Origin: Ascidia mentula
Lineage: Eukaryota > Chordata > Ascidiacea > Phlebobranchia > Ascidiidae
Length of the DNA stretch: 64,000 bases
Reading direction: 5' to 3'
Assembly (NCBI GenBank): GCA_947561715.1
Contig: OX387203.1
Location: 7,874,001 to 7,938,000, forward strand
Shown here: positions 33,750-47,826 of the stretch, piece by piece
Layout of the letters: each line of letters starts with the position of its first letter
Numbering within the stretch: the first letter of the stretch is position 1
Notes under the pieces: model-generated
Seen by the model: only the letters and a program-made list of their open reading frames with translations
Database searches by the model: none
What the model was told of the DNA's origin: nothing
Program-made: the position numbers and the translations under genes

Positions 33750-36700
33750 ATGCGCAAATTTGCCGTTGTGATTTCTTGCATAAGTGTGTGCATTGCTGCT
33801 ATCACCGCAGCTGAAATCAAAGAAGAAAATTCAAAATCACTGCGTATCCCTCGACCAATGGAACTAAATCTCTATAATTCAACGAAGGTGGCCAAACTTA
33901 ACGAAATTCACGATTGGATGGGAAAGAGCATCCTCGCAGAAGGATTAAAGAAAGGTAACCACCCTTTGGCAATTCTAGGTTTTTGATTGACCTTTGACCT
34001 TACACCAACAACCCTCATGATAAAAACAAAAGAATTGACAAAATATTGAATTTTACTGTTTTTTTCTCTCACAAGCAAAAATCGTGTGCACAAAGTAACG
34101 GCCAAATGTATTCAGACAAAGATTAATGAACAACACTGAGAAATAACGATACCAGAACTCAAATAAAAACTGAAAACATTACGATCTCTTACAACGAAAA
34201 GCCCAGTAGACGCATTAATTTGACATAAATCACAACAATTCGTGTTCTGACGAAATGTAAACTCCATTTGTCATAATTCGAGGAAATGTGGCACGTACGA
34301 CCGGTTTGTCTTTTCGTTTTTAAAACCGGATTAAAGTTTCGTCATTACTGGCGCGCAATTAAGATCCCGTAAAACCACAGCGCAAGGCCCTTTGGCGGCA
34401 ATGTTGGACTTCGTCGCCACGGGTTGCTGTGGTTGCCTTTGCTTACTGTAAAGTAGGCGTCAACCGCATACTTTCCGTCTACCTCTGGCGTTTCCGTTTC
34501 ACCGAGGTAGCGCGAAGTCCATAATTAACTCCGCAAAAGGTGTTTATCGTCGCTACTAAGTCAAGATCAATATCGCCGCCCGTTTGTCCTTGTGTCATAC
34601 CTTACGCTCAGGACTGCAACCCATTGGCCCAAGAGGTTAAACCTTATCAAAAAATAAGAACCGACATAGTACAAATTACCACACCTAGCTTGGCAAGTGA
34701 ACTCCGAAATTACATGGGAGACATTCGCATCCGCTGACCATGGGAAAATAGCGCGCCCTGTGTTGCTAATCCGGCTAATGTCATGTTGCTAATGGGATTG
34801 GCGACAAGATAATGTTGCTTTCTCGCTGCGTTTTACATTCAGAAGAGGTTTACTTATTGCGTTATATCTCAGGAAACTTTTACTTATTGCCGGTTGAAAC
34901 GAGGCAAAAGGTGAACGAAGTGTTTTTAATGGGAGGCTGGCTGTTGTAATTACATACAAGTGTGGCAAATGGTTTTATGGGTCCTCCTTTCATGTTCACT
35001 ATACAAATAGGCGCCTCATTGATGCAAATGTCCCACATTCATTTTGTTTTCTGATTAAATTTGGGTCAGAAACAATGGAAAATATTTTACTTGTTTTGAA
35101 AACAAACCTAGTCGCTCAAAGTTTGGATGCCGGGTTCGCAGAAAAATGCGACGATATTTGTGCGCTAACAATTACTGCCGTAAGGGCGTCAACACGTTTA
35201 CGTCACCAAAATTAATGTAATCACACTATCTTCATTGGAATTGCATACAGTGTAAACAGTGTTTCACAAAACGGTGAATTTCGCGAATGTGAGATCCCAC
35301 TTTAGATAAGCAGTGATTTTAACGTCAATCGCACTTTGGGAACATTTTTGCACCCCCCGCAATTCCAGACGTGGATAGTTAGGTTAAAACATTCGAACAG
35401 TGGCTAGTTGGAAAGATTTGTGTCGCCTATAATTCCAGGTGGTTCCGCATGGCCATTTTCATGACACGGCTCAAATCACAAGTTTCATGGGGCGAAGGAA
35501 TGGGGCGACCCGGCAATTACACCGTAGGTGCAGTTTCAGGAAGTGCACAAAATACATGTGTTTTTCGCTACATACCGCGTAAATTCAATAAAATCCTACG
35601 GCACGTTTAATTACTCTCGTGGTCCGGGCTAAGCTGGCGAATAACAACTTGACATGGTTTTATCGGTGCCTATGTCTTTTTTCCTTTTTTTAATGTTTAT
35701 TGATTATTTGCGTAGAAGTTTTGATTCAGGAACTTAAACAAAATTACTTGATTTAATATCTGGAAAAGGATGAAACGCGACACAAAAAAAATGCAATAAA
35801 AATTACCGCAAACACCTTTTCGAAGCATTTTCTATGGCAAAATACTATTTCAAATCGTGATATAAATTTGCTATGACTAAATCGCTCACAAATTCCCTAC
35901 AGGTTCAATTCTACGGAGGCGCAGACGGCAGCTATTAAGAAGGTTTCTGCCATCCAGACTAGGTTTATTACGAAGATGTAGCAGACCGTGTCCGCAGTGG
36001 TAAGTACATAAGTTAAACCCTTCTCTTTTATTCCGTAACTGTTCAAACATTTTGACACTTTTGAGGTCAAAATCATCCGTCCATTTAAATAAATTTCACG
36101 TATAATGTCTGCCATTGTGGTTTTATAGCATATGATGTTTATTACACGTGTGGTTATTGCAAGTTACGCTTATTCAAAACAAACAACTGAACTTATGCCT
36201 GGTATTAATAACCAAATTCAACAAGGGTGGTGACACGTCTTTTTCGGCTGAAACGAAAACATGTAAACTAACGCTAAAACCGTTTTAACGTTACCATTTC
36301 ATTGACAAAAAACAAACAACCGGTGTACATTAATTCCCCAAAGTGATAGAAATAGAATCGTAAATATCAACATATTGCAACTGCCACTGTGACAATTTCT
36401 TGTACAGGACATCATGGCAAGGAATGGATGCGTGTGGCGCTACTTGCGGCACAGGAGCACGCATCTTAAGGCGACACTGCAAAAACCAAACCCCCACCAA
36501 AAGATGTCGCGGTATGTCTGTAAAATGGGAAGTGTGCAATACCAACCCGTGTCCTGTGTGGGCGGCATGGGTTACCACGACAAAGTGCAGCGAGGCTTGT
36601 GGCGAAGAACAACAGCACAGGACACGGTGAGCATGCTGGCTGTGTTTACGGATAACAATTTTCTATGGTTGATTGTGATATGAAAAAAACTGGGTGGTGG

Positions 36701-39700
36701 TGATTGCAACGCAAACCACCACTACAAAAGTTTAATTCATGTAAACCAAAAAAAAACAACTTTGCATTGCCTAAAAGGTGTGGAAAAAGCAATTCAGATT
36801 TGTTCGCAATTGCGCCGTATAACACATTAAGCGCATTTTACGAACAACGTAACAAATTAGTTTGCAATATTCGTTCCACCAAACATAACAACCAAGGAAT
36901 CTAGCAATTAGGTGAGATCAATTAAGATTTAATGAAAAATGCACGTGTCCGACTACCAACCTTCAAGACCAGTCAAGACCACCCCAAACTTCACCGCCAT
37001 TTGCATACAAATGGCAGCGTGTTATTATAATGGTAGCTGGCGGTGTGAGCGCGTACGGCGATTAACACCGCCTTTTTCCGGGAAAACCGCGAAAAACGCC
37101 CACAAAACAGCTCCGGCAACAAGTTCAATATTTTTATTTTATTACTTTGATCCGAAGCCAAGAATTCGCAAGTAAAGTAAACTGCCAGCGTTACAAGGCA
37201 AAAAATTATCCGGTTTTGATGAAAAACGGTAGTACCGTGGAAGATTAGCACTGTTGAGTGTTGATGTTAATATTAGGCACACCCATGCATGTTGATGTTT
37301 TTATTGCACACCGCCTGGTAAAACAACTAAATTTTCTTGTCTTTTGGCATTTAACGCTACCGACTTATTACATTAGCGGTGGTCACGACGCCGCCTTATA
37401 TGTTGGCACAAAGCGATTCATGATAAATAAGCAATTTTCTTCGAAAGATAAACAACATTCAGCCGAGGGAATCACGTTGCGTCGAAATTAATAACGTATT
37501 AACGTGGCAACATAAAACGTTTTTATCTTCAAACAATAAAATGCGGAGGTGGATTACAAAGCTTGCTAATACGTGCACGTTGCCCCGACCAGTGGCTAGT
37601 ATGCATATGCGCTTATGATTTGCTGGGACCATATCGGGTTGACATTTGGCCAGCAAGACAATAAAACCCATAGGAGATTCAACCCTTTGGTCAGTTCACG
37701 CCGTCCACATTCAATTAGGCTTTCCAGGATTTGGAGTTATGAGATCCTTTGGGATTGGTCACGTTGTTATCAACATATACACTGTGACCCGCGTGTGACA
37801 CTTCCCTGACAAATTGCGAAAGTGCGTTTCCGTCACAAAAAGCAATTGGATTAATTTGCAAATAATCTTCAGATATTTCTAACCTATGAGTCGTGCCACC
37901 GATGTGCCGGATTTAAACACGCGTCATGCCAGAAACCATGACTAGATAACAATACGGCGATTTCCCTATTGCTTTTCGACATTGTTTAACCCTGGCAAGT
38001 AACATTACACAAACACGTGCATCACTCAGCATTGTACCCTTCCTGGCATTTTAATTAAATTTCTGAAAATTCTGAATCCCTAATTAGTTGTTGTGCATGA
38101 AGTAACTACACGGCGCCAGTCATGGCTAATTAAAGAAAACACTCTGGAAGGTGGAGTTGAAGCAAATTACACGATCTATGCAACAACCTGTGACGTCAAA
38201 CAAACTTTTTTTTGCCTCTTGATCATGAGAGGTTGCACCTGTACTAGTAATTACTGTAATTATACCGGTTGCGTAAAAGTGGGTGGAACAAACAAAATGC
38301 TCAGCCGGAAGGTCGGAAAGCGGTGTTCTTGGAAGCGGCCAAACAGGCAGGTTGCCGCCTCCTCCGTAAAGGTTACAGCGCTCACTTCTAAAATTGTACC
38401 GCTGGCGATAATTTTTATTAAAAGCGCCCCTGATTAAACATATTTTTGTAATTACGCGAAACAACAAGCTTCGGAATATATTGTTTTGTACGCATTCAAC
38501 GTACAGCACACAAAATGTTTTTTATGGTATACATTAAGAGGTCATGGTGTGTTTTTACCTACAATGTTAAAGAAGCGAGCATGTAACATTTGAAAAAAAA
38601 TGTTTGAAAAAAATAAATAATCTTGAAAGTTTGGTCACCAGAAATTCAACATAAAAATCAAAACGAGGAAACCTTGAAACGAGTCCCAACCCGAACGACC
38701 TTAAAATGTTCACCATTCTTATTCCCGTAACAGTGCATGTATGCTGGGGGATGAACAGACCAGCGGATGCGCCGGCAAAAACCAAGACACGATGTCTTGT
38801 CCCCCAAAAGCAAGCTGCGTCTCCAACTGGGGCGAATGGACCGAATTTTCAACTTGTTCGCGCTCATGTGGGGAGGAAGGTACACAACAACGGACCCGAA
38901 TTTGTCAAGTGGCCCCCAGTAACCAGGTATGGTTTTGTGTTGTTTTTACGGTGAAATGCACACAGATTTACTTTCTGACCAATGTTTAAGCGTCCAGCTT
39001 TCAAGCTGTTAGCGATGATAAGTGCTTGTATCATTTGTACAGAGTTTCTTGTATCATTTGTACAGAGTTTAGGCATTGAATTTTTTTGCTTTTCATCGCG
39101 GAAACCACAAAAACGTTCCTTCTAGCAGAAACACAATAAACTCGCCTACCACAGTCCTATGTGAATGTTGACGACCTTTTGGCCCGAATTCAAACATTAA
39201 CCTCAACGGCACGTGTTAATGTTAAAGGCACGTGCTAATGGAAAACTGATGGGAACGACCCGAGTTCAAGCATTAACCTAAAGGTTGCGAGTTGGGAATT
39301 TTTGGGATTATGATCGTGCCATTTCGGTTTTGCGAGGAAACTTGTTGAACGAATCGAAGTTAAACCGTGTTAGATCCGATTAGTGTTGGAATTTTATGAA
39401 AAGGAGTGGTTTTAATGGAATTTGACAAACAAGAACGGGCAGTTTTTGCACCCACTTGCGCGCATTGTGGGTTTCCAAAATGATCTGTGATGCAATTAAG
39501 TATGTAAACTTTTTATCCAAAGGTCTGTGAGTATATTACTAAGTATATATCGTATACGATATGTCGTGCGATCACCGCTAATCGATTAAAATCAAGAAAA
39601 AAACAACGCAATAAAAAAGACAAAAAAACTTACATAAGTGGAACATTCATAGGATAAGTTACACTACGCGTAAAAAAGAACGTCTGTTGTTAAAGGTATC

Positions 39701-42700
39701 AAAAATCTATTGCTAAAAAAATCACCAACAGAAAAAAAAGTAGCATCAACATCTGCAAAGCAAGCAGAAAACAGGTGCTCTAGGCACGATTTTAGCAGTG
39801 TTTATTCGCCGCAGTGTTCGCACAGACCACTAAAAAACAAACATGTCTCGTGGTAATAAACATTTAGTGTTGATTTAAAATGGCAGACAACGAAGAACGA
39901 ATGACGTTGGCATTTGTCTGCGTCTTGGCAGTTATGTTCCCACGGGCAACTTGCCCAACAGCCTTTTAGGAAACTTGTGGCGAGGCCTAACAACAAACAA
40001 ACTTTTTGGAACAATCAACTGGCATATGAGTAAGGTCAGCAAACCATTTCTCCGGCAAAGCTTGGGTTAAAAGACATGCACAGTTGTCTGAGAAAAACCC
40101 AATTAAATGTAATGCGTTATAGCGATCCTGCCTTAACACAAACACAGACCGACTATAAGCCACAATTTGTACTGTGAAGTTTCCACCTATGTCACGCACA
40201 GCAAGTGGCGTTAGAAAAGGGCAAAATTAGAAAAGAACATATTAAATGTTGATACAAGTCACAAAATCACATTTTTTCACCGCAGTTAGGGATTTGCGAT
40301 GGAAGAGCGGTCGAGTTTCGGCAATGCAACGAGGACGTGGAATGCCCGCGTTTGTACAGTGAATGGGCAGTTTGGGACGAGTGTGACCCCCGTTGTGGTA
40401 AATGGACAGAGCTGACTAGAAACCGGACATGCTTGAACGAATCTTGCGACAAAGGTAAAGAGGTTTGCCAGAAGATAAAAAAGCTTATGCTAAATTATGT
40501 TTCATGATATTTTGCAGATGCTCTTAGCGAGCAACGTCTGTGCACGCCTTCGAACTGCTCCCAAAACACTGAACAGGGAATCCGGCAAACGACAGGGTAG
40601 GAAAACCAAGTTTTTTAGTGTACAAATACAGCCAAATAAATTTAAAGTATTGCCATCAAAGGAAGTGATTTCCTAGGTATAAAATCATCCGAAACTCAAT
40701 TCGAAGTTTACTGTTTAATATACGCCCATCACTATGTTTTAATTACAAAATTGGACCAAACGGGCATAAAACTCCTGCAAAACCATAGGAACAATGTAAA
40801 ACACATATGCCCTTTGCAAGATTACAGCAACATAGACCATGCATAAACGAATGCAGAATAAACCATGTTCTTGTGTTGCGTAGGAATTACGCCCTTCAAG
40901 AATGGAGCTCATGGAGTGTTTGTTCTGGAAGTTGTGAAATGGGAGTTCAAATGAGGAGCCGCAAGTGCGAAAGCATTTCACCAAACCAGATGTAAGGGCA
41001 CCGTTTATACTTGTGACAAACAGGCAAACAACACCATCTATTTTGACACTCTTCGAACCTGATGCCATTTTGAGCTCGAATCTTAAGCAGGTTTAGTCAG
41101 ACCTTTTGACGCCAAAAGCAAATTTCTATCTATAGCCTGATCACAAAACAACTAAATTTGGGTACTTGCGGGTGTAAGTACGTTGTCAAACAGATAAAAT
41201 CGCACCATTTGCAGTAGCGCAATCGCTTTAAATAAACACAAGACGGGAGATGTACAGGCTAGACGACGGCCGGAAAAACTAAAATCGTATATCCTCGACG
41301 TGTGCACGGACGATAAAACAACAGCGTGTTGATTCCTTTTCCTGGATGCCGCGCGGCTCATTTGGCAGAAAGATAGACAGTAGGTTGCATAATCGTGACT
41401 GGTGCTTTGACAGTCATGCGACTTACAAGGATATCTTGCTTATTCATGCATCCCCGACGTTTATGCCAGGAAACGGCATTGTTCGTGCGTCGTAGTCGTG
41501 TGTTAATAGGCCTGTCAAGCCGGAAGCAGTTTTACGTTTTCCGAATCAAATAATATGATTGTTTTAACGTTAAACGATGAATGGGCCATTATTTTGCCAA
41601 GACAAACAACACGATTTCGTAACTAATGCAAAAATAGTGCACGTTTTAAAGTACAGACAGACATATATGCTAGGTCAACTGCTCCCAACCTTTTTTTATA
41701 AAGCCGCCCTTTAATTAACAAAAAATATTTTACAAAGTTTCAATAATTTTATGTCGAGATACTTCATCCAAACAAAATCATTACTGTTCATTGTTACGCA
41801 AAAACAACTACCAATGCAATACTAGAAAACTTGACTTGCAAGATGCGACCCCCAAAAAGGCGACTCAGCAGGTCGGAGAATACTGTGGCAAAGTGAAAGG
41901 CCAAACAAAATTAACAAGTGCACACTTTCGAAAAATAATTTTGAATAAACGCCTTTTTATAGTTTCCGTATTGCAGCAAGAATAAATGTGGCAGTTATGC
42001 AACGCGACCTAATATATAGACTGTGCACGTGTCGCTCAAAGGACGCCTAACAGCATAGTAAACAAACACTGAATTAACGTAGAAGATAAATGGAGCCATA
42101 AGGTCGATCTTATTTTGCGTCGCAGAGTTTGTGATGACGAGTTCAGCGAAACAAGGCCGTGCACGATTTTAAATGCTTGTCCTAAATGGGCCGCCTGGAG
42201 CCAATGCGAAGAATCTTGTGAGAAAAAGCCTGGAATTTGTATGAGATCGCGTCTGTGTATTCTGACGAGGTAAGTGCGCATGGACTGCAAACCCCCCTAC
42301 TGGTCTGTTACTGTTTCAATACAAGTTGCTTGTTTTTTTGTTACATCTCGCACACTTGTAAAGTACAACTCCGCATAATTCATGTAACGTTTTTTCATTT
42401 CAGACGAAGGGCATCTGAGAAAAAATCATCCACAAGTAAGTCTTTTCAAACAGTATTCCAAAAAATTGCCTGGTAATAATTTCCACTTAACAAGCTTGTT
42501 TGCGCCATAATAGTTCTTCGTGCATTTTTAATGGGTTTTAAACGCTCTGGAGGAAGTTTCTTGTTGGCAAATTGACGTTTTTAACATGAATGTTAATACC
42601 AGTATACTTTCAGGCGAGAACGAGAAACAGCGTACGACACTTACAACACTTTTGGACATAAGCGTTACCTTGGAAGAATTAAGTTATGCAATGTCAACGA

Positions 42701-45700
42701 TTTTTGCGCCGACAGCCGCAAACAAAAAACTCTCAATGACGACGGCACCGGCAACCAGTTACGTACAAGGTAAGGAACAAAGGTTTGAACAGAAAACATA
42801 CAAACGTAGCAAAGCATGAACAGAACTCTATTTACCAGAAAAACAAAATTTTTACTAGATAATATTATTGTGGTACAGAGTGCAGCGGCGACTTACACAC
42901 TTAATAATTATCATCTATTGACTGAAACTGTGATTTACTTCAAGACTTTTGAAGACGCGGATCCAAATTGTTTTTGAAAATAGACACAGGGAACCTATCA
43001 CGTAAAATAGTGGATTGTGATTCACCACAGATCACAATCAAACACTCTGCCCCAGGCGGTTCGTGGAATATATATATATACACACAAAAAACATCCCACT
43101 ACCATCCGCACTTCATTTCCATATCAAAATTGCATCGACCGCAGTACACGCGGAAATTAAAGTTCACCCTTCATCTATGCGCAGAAATAACAAGTGTGGA
43201 TGATTGCCAAGGGGGTCTTTCGGCTTCGAGAGAGATAAGAAAATGCGAGACGCGAGCTTGCTCGTCCTCCTGGAGTCGGTGGTCGCAGTGGTCGAAATGC
43301 TCGTCAACTTGTGGCCCCGGAGTGCGATATGCATCAAGAACGTGCAACCGCACGTTAAACAAAGGTAGAAAGTTGAAAACAGGCGAGAGAAGTCACTCAA
43401 ATGTTGTGAGCCATTTTGGCGATAGCTCTAAAAGTAGTCAAGCATGTCAAACATAACCATGCCCGTTTTTTTCCCTGATCGCATAAGAAAAACAGTTTCT
43501 TCTTTTCCACAAATAAGAGGCCCAGAGAGTTTAAACTCCGCATGCCACCAAAAAAACAACATGTCGCAAGTTAACCTTTCAAATAAATGGTCTCCAATAA
43601 GATTTACTGTACAAGGCATTAGTTATGCCCTTTTCGTACTTTTTTATACTTGGTTCTTATGTGAATTTAAAGGAAACGCGTTGTTACATAAACAAACATG
43701 TGGCAATCGGACTATTCTGCTCCGTAAATCTCTTTGTTTAACTTTCTTTCACCACTTCTTCTGCCGCTTTATATCTAAATAACTATTTATAGACTGGGTT
43801 TTTTTTTTGTGTCATTTGTCTGTCATTGACCCAATTTTTTTAGAAATGTCACAAAAAATAAAAGCCATTTCGGACACAATGTCCCAAAGGAAATTGGTTG
43901 GTAGATTATTCAATTTGCTTACTTTTTTGCGAACCAAAGTATTATACCGTAAATGACTAAAATAAATTGAAAATGTCCTAAATTTTTGCTGCCATTTCGG
44001 TCATTTGACAGAAATTTTTTAGTGAAAAAAAAAACCCAGTTTATAGACCGCATGTCCGATATTTGCCCACAAAATTTGTTACAAAATAACGCGCATCGAT
44101 GATAACAATCAAGAGGTCAAATCCATTTACAAATTTATATTCCCTTTCGGTAGCCAATTGCACTGGATCATCAACAAAGTACGAAGAATGCGTAGCGCCG
44201 CCGTGTTGGGGCCAATGGTCAGTTTTCAGTGCCTGTTCGGTTTCTTGCGGAAGTGGATCACACAGCAGATGGCGTGAATGCCTTGGAACAACAGATAGTA
44301 TGCCTGGGTACGCCAAGTGCAACGGCACCGATCTGGAAATATCCAGATGTAACACACAGGTACGAAATTTTGGCGCTACATTTTAAGCCACTTCACAATT
44401 AAATTGTATTTGGCTACACTAAACTTGCTTCTGCAAGTTTAAGGCCGAAAATTTGAAATGAAACACTCGGTACGCGTTGTTTTCTTCAAGGCTAACTGTC
44501 GATAATGCCAGATAGCTAGTTACACCTGGTTGTAATCTTTATGGATTCCAACCTGTGCCTTTGAGCTTTACCAAGACATCTTTCCTGCAATGTACAACGT
44601 GCATTAACACTTTGTTGGGCAAAATACCTTGCGGACTGTATTTGTTATGTATATTCCAAATAAACATGTGTCGCCAAAATTGTAACGCAGGAATGTCCAC
44701 CGATGTGGAGTTCTTGGTCGGCGTACAGCGAATGTTCGAAATCCTGTGGTGGAGGCACAAAAAATCGAAAAAGGACTTGTCTGCGAGGAGATTGCAGAGG
44801 TTCGGACAGTCAAAGACGATCGTGCAAAAATCATGTAAGTTTTACCGCCATAATAGGTGTAAAATGAAATTCCCTCTATCGCTTAAGGTCATTTGACAAT
44901 TCAATTTGAACCAAAGGGTAAAAAAGTGTATAAACTACATTAGTTTTAGGATTAAAAATACATAAAGCTTGTCAAGAAATGCACGTTTAGGGGTGTCCGT
45001 TTTGGTCGCAGTGGACGGGCTTCACTTGTTGCAGCGTAACTTGCGGAGCAGGATACAAAAGCAGACAAAGAAGATGCTTCCTTGGAGAACCAGGAGACGA
45101 TGGTAAGAACTCCACAAATATAAACAAAATCTTCTGCCAAAAGATGTAACTGCTCATGTGCAATATTTGCAGGATGTATTGGTTCTGCCACAGAAGACAT
45201 CGAGTGTGTTCTGAAGAGCTGTGATAATATGACAGAGGTGAACGCCATTCCAGATGATTGTGGAGTACGGTATTCCATCGGAAATCTGCGAAAGAGTTTC
45301 CTGGGACGTATCACTGCTAATGTACAGCGCGTGGCCGGTGGAAATGTAGGTATCTTACAATCCAGATTGGATTACTGTCCAATAAATATGATTGGATATA
45401 ACGTAGGGTATCGATTACCAAGCCAAACAATATGCTCTGCATCTTCACTCAATGTTAGGACTATTTTTTGATAATTTTGTTAGTTTTCGTGTGTCGTCAC
45501 AAATGGTAAGGAGAAAAGGCTTCGTTGATACTGTACGATTTTGCATGCTTTCTTTCACAAAAAATTTGTCACCTTTAAAAACAACATTTGTTTCACAAAG
45601 AACAAACTATTGAAAACCAAAAAAGCCAACATCCATGTCTCTTCAGGTATCAAAACAAGGCGCGTGGCCGTGGCAAGTCAGTCTACAGCATTATTCAGTC

Positions 45701-47826
45701 GACAGCATTACTTCTAGAGGAAGTTGGAGGCATTTTTGCGCTGGAACTTTACTCAGTGACAAATGGGTTTTGTCCGCCGCCCACTGCACGATGCACACGT
45801 GAGCAAGTCTAATAAACTTACGTGTTAGAATCATCAATTTTCAAAACACTTTTCCACTTAAAAAGAGCAATTTGCACCTTTCTTCATGAGAAAATAATTA
45901 ATAAAACTATACAGGCAATTCGAAGGCTGGCATTTTTGTACAAGCATCGTTTGAATATAAAAATTAAAAAAAAAACGTTTTTTTAACATAACCTATACAG
46001 TTTAAACTAAAGCAATTCCAACCTCTTTGCAGCTTTCCTGATTTACATCATGACAATGTCAGTTCGAAATATACAGTTTTAGTTGGTTCAATCAAAAGGC
46101 TTGGAGACAAATCAAGTCAAAGAATCCGCATCAAAAGGATTTTTGTACACGACCATTATAGCTACGAAGTCAGTAAGTAGACTGATCAGAAGGACACATA
46201 AATTGCAAATCGCCAAACTGTATGACATAGACCGGCCAGAGGTGGTTTGGTAAATAATAACACGCCTTTTACGAAAATGTCGCGTCCAGGCCGAATCGAT
46301 GTCTTATCATAAAATCGCATGGTTGTCATACGCGCCATTTTGGGACCCTTTTCATTGTTTACTTCTTTGCCATTGTAGTGCATTGCAATTGGTAATCTTT
46401 TTTATGATAGTAATGCTATGGGGGTTTTTTTGGTCTACTGGCTTAAACCAGGGGCTCCCAACCACCAGGCCGGGAACGTGCATTGGTAACCGGTACTTGC
46501 AGAAAATACAAAATATTGCCTATAATTTAAATACTGTATGCCCACAATGGTAGCGAGTTAAAAGGATTAGTTCACACATTCTGAACATTTGCAGCCAATA
46601 TGCCAAATTGAAACAGTTACTAAGATGCGTAATATCGTTTCAGATGACATAGAGCTGATAATGCTTCGAAGTGATGCTCGTTTGAATAAAAATGTTTTGC
46701 CTGCATGCCTTCCTTACACCCAACTCCCATCATCCGATGATACATGCTATGTGACTGGTTGGGGTCATACAGGTAAAAACGTACCGAAAGAATATAAATA
46801 GTTTTACGTTTTCAGCTGAATAATTTTACTTATAACATTGCCTCTTCACGAGGTCCAAGGAAGAAAATAAATGAATTAACTTGTTACTAAACTCATGCCA
46901 CGTTCAGACCCAACAGTTTGTTCCTGTTTACGCAGAAAACAGCCAAAATCAAACGGACATTCTCCTCGAAGCCGAAATACCTATTTTGGAATTCAACCAA
47001 TGCAAAAAAATATACAACTCAGCGGCGAAATTTATAAGCTCAGAGTATCATATGTGCGCAGGCGCCAACAACAGCTCCGTAGACACATGCAGGGTAAGCT
47101 TAAGTATTACAATTGGTATAGTTGAATGTTGGGGAATCTAGAGGCTATAATGAAAGTAATTAATAATTGTTTTGGATCAAGACCGATATTTTCACGTAAT
47201 GGGCATTAATTAAAGGCATTTGTTAAATTAGCAAGTGGAGCCTATAATATGATTTCAGTTGAGCTGCATACAAATAGCTACTGTTTCGACCAATAAGGTC
47301 TGATCAGTTCAGCTTGGTGTGATTCTTACACGACTTTGTAGACCAAACGGCCACGCAAAGACTTTGTGGTAACTATTCAATCACCGTCATTTGTTTGGCA
47401 CCAAAGACGATGGACGTTTCTGCCTGTTCGTTTGGTCGGCAAAGTCGTCTAAGAATCACACCAAGCTGGACTGATCAGACCTTATTGGTCGAAACAGTGG
47501 CCATCTGTATGCAGCTCACTGAAATTTGTTAAATTATTTGCAAATATCTGCGGTGCATGGAGTCGGCACCATCATACGCTCATGCTATCTCTACTTGGCA
47601 CCGTTCATCGCAGTTTTGTAAACCTTGTCCATGCTTTACGCAGAGCGATTCAGGAGGACCTCTGGTTTGCGTGGGAAACGACAAACGATGGTACATCGCC
47701 GGTGTCACGTCGTGGGGGCTGCAAGAATGCGCGAAGGAGAATAAACCGGGCATCTACGTTCCCGTTTCTCGCTACGAGCTGTGGATACGCGACATTATGA
47801 CCAACAAACTCAGGGAAGCTTGCTAG
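33750..47826 (+). CDS. Secreted protease A: ten thrombospondin type-1 repeats and a trypsin domain
   Basis: Predicted 20 exons: 33750-33954, 35903-35999, 36408-36626, 38734-38926, 40286-40454, 40518-40596, 40884-40991, 42126-42269, 42404-42435, 42614-42769, 43185-43364, 44154-44359, 44691-44834, 44991-45102, 45173-45345, 45647-45798, 46033-46172, 46644-46780, 46908-47093, 47644-47826. They join in phase to 1004 residues. Order: signal peptide ([17 protein letters not shown]), a basic furin-type site (five Arg at 73-77), six TSRs, a Thr-rich linker (about 410-465), four more TSRs with WxxW and CSxxCG motifs, then an S1 protease starting at RVAGGN (about 734). The triad is His785 (SAAHC), Asp838 (NDIELI) and Ser947 (SDSGGP). 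Asp six residues before Ser947 predicts cleavage after Arg/Lys. The residue at chymotrypsin position 193 is Ser, not Gly. Substrate unknown. Confidence 0.9.
39025..39070. repeat. Perfect 23-bp tandem duplication
   Basis: CTTGTATCATTTGTACAGAG plus TTT occurs twice back to back in an intron of protease A. Its identity suggests a recent event. Confidence 0.9.
41675..41865. mobile_element. Possible hAT-like relic
   Basis: The left part reads ACTGCTCCCAACCTTTTTTT and the right part has GATGCGACCCCCAAAAAGG, the style of ends found in non-autonomous hAT elements. It lies in an intron of protease A. No 8-bp target duplication was confirmed. Confidence 0.3.
43068..43090. repeat. TA/CA microsatellite
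   Basis: A TATATATATATA run passing into CACACA, in the intron before TSR 7 of protease A. Confidence 0.85.
43793..44040. mobile_element. MITE with TTATAG target duplication
   Basis: A 248-bp element in the intron between TSR 7 and TSR 8 of protease A. It starts ACTGGGTTTTTTTTTT and ends with the inverse, AAAAAAAAAACCCAGT. Weaker inverted similarity runs inward for about 80 bases. TTATAG directly flanks both ends (43787-43792 and 44041-44046). No coding capacity. Confidence 0.75.
46449..46500. mobile_element. Possible hAT terminal fragment
   Basis: CAGGGGCTCCCAACCACCAG resembles the terminal repeat of many hAT/Charlie-type elements (CAGGGGTCCCCAACC). The other end was not found. It lies in an intron of protease A. 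Confidence 0.35.
47252..47525. mobile_element. Long-TIR MITE, copy 1 (last intron of protease A)
   Basis: A 274-bp palindromic element. The left arm begins ATTTCAGTTGAGCTGCATAC and the right arm is its inverse, ending GCAGCTCACTGAAAT. The terminal repeats run for about 95 bases at high identity and the loop holds CCGTCATTTGTTTGGCACC. A related copy sits at 56391-56607. No transposase is coded. A 13-base direct repeat, ATTTGTTAAATTA, lies at 47218-47230 and 47524-47536, outside and across the ends. Confidence 0.85.

Noticed and set aside
38093-38509. Overlapping frames of 114 and 127 residues on opposite strands
   Set aside because: They lie in the intron between two TSR exons and have no conserved motif; possibly an old repeat, but no ends were found.
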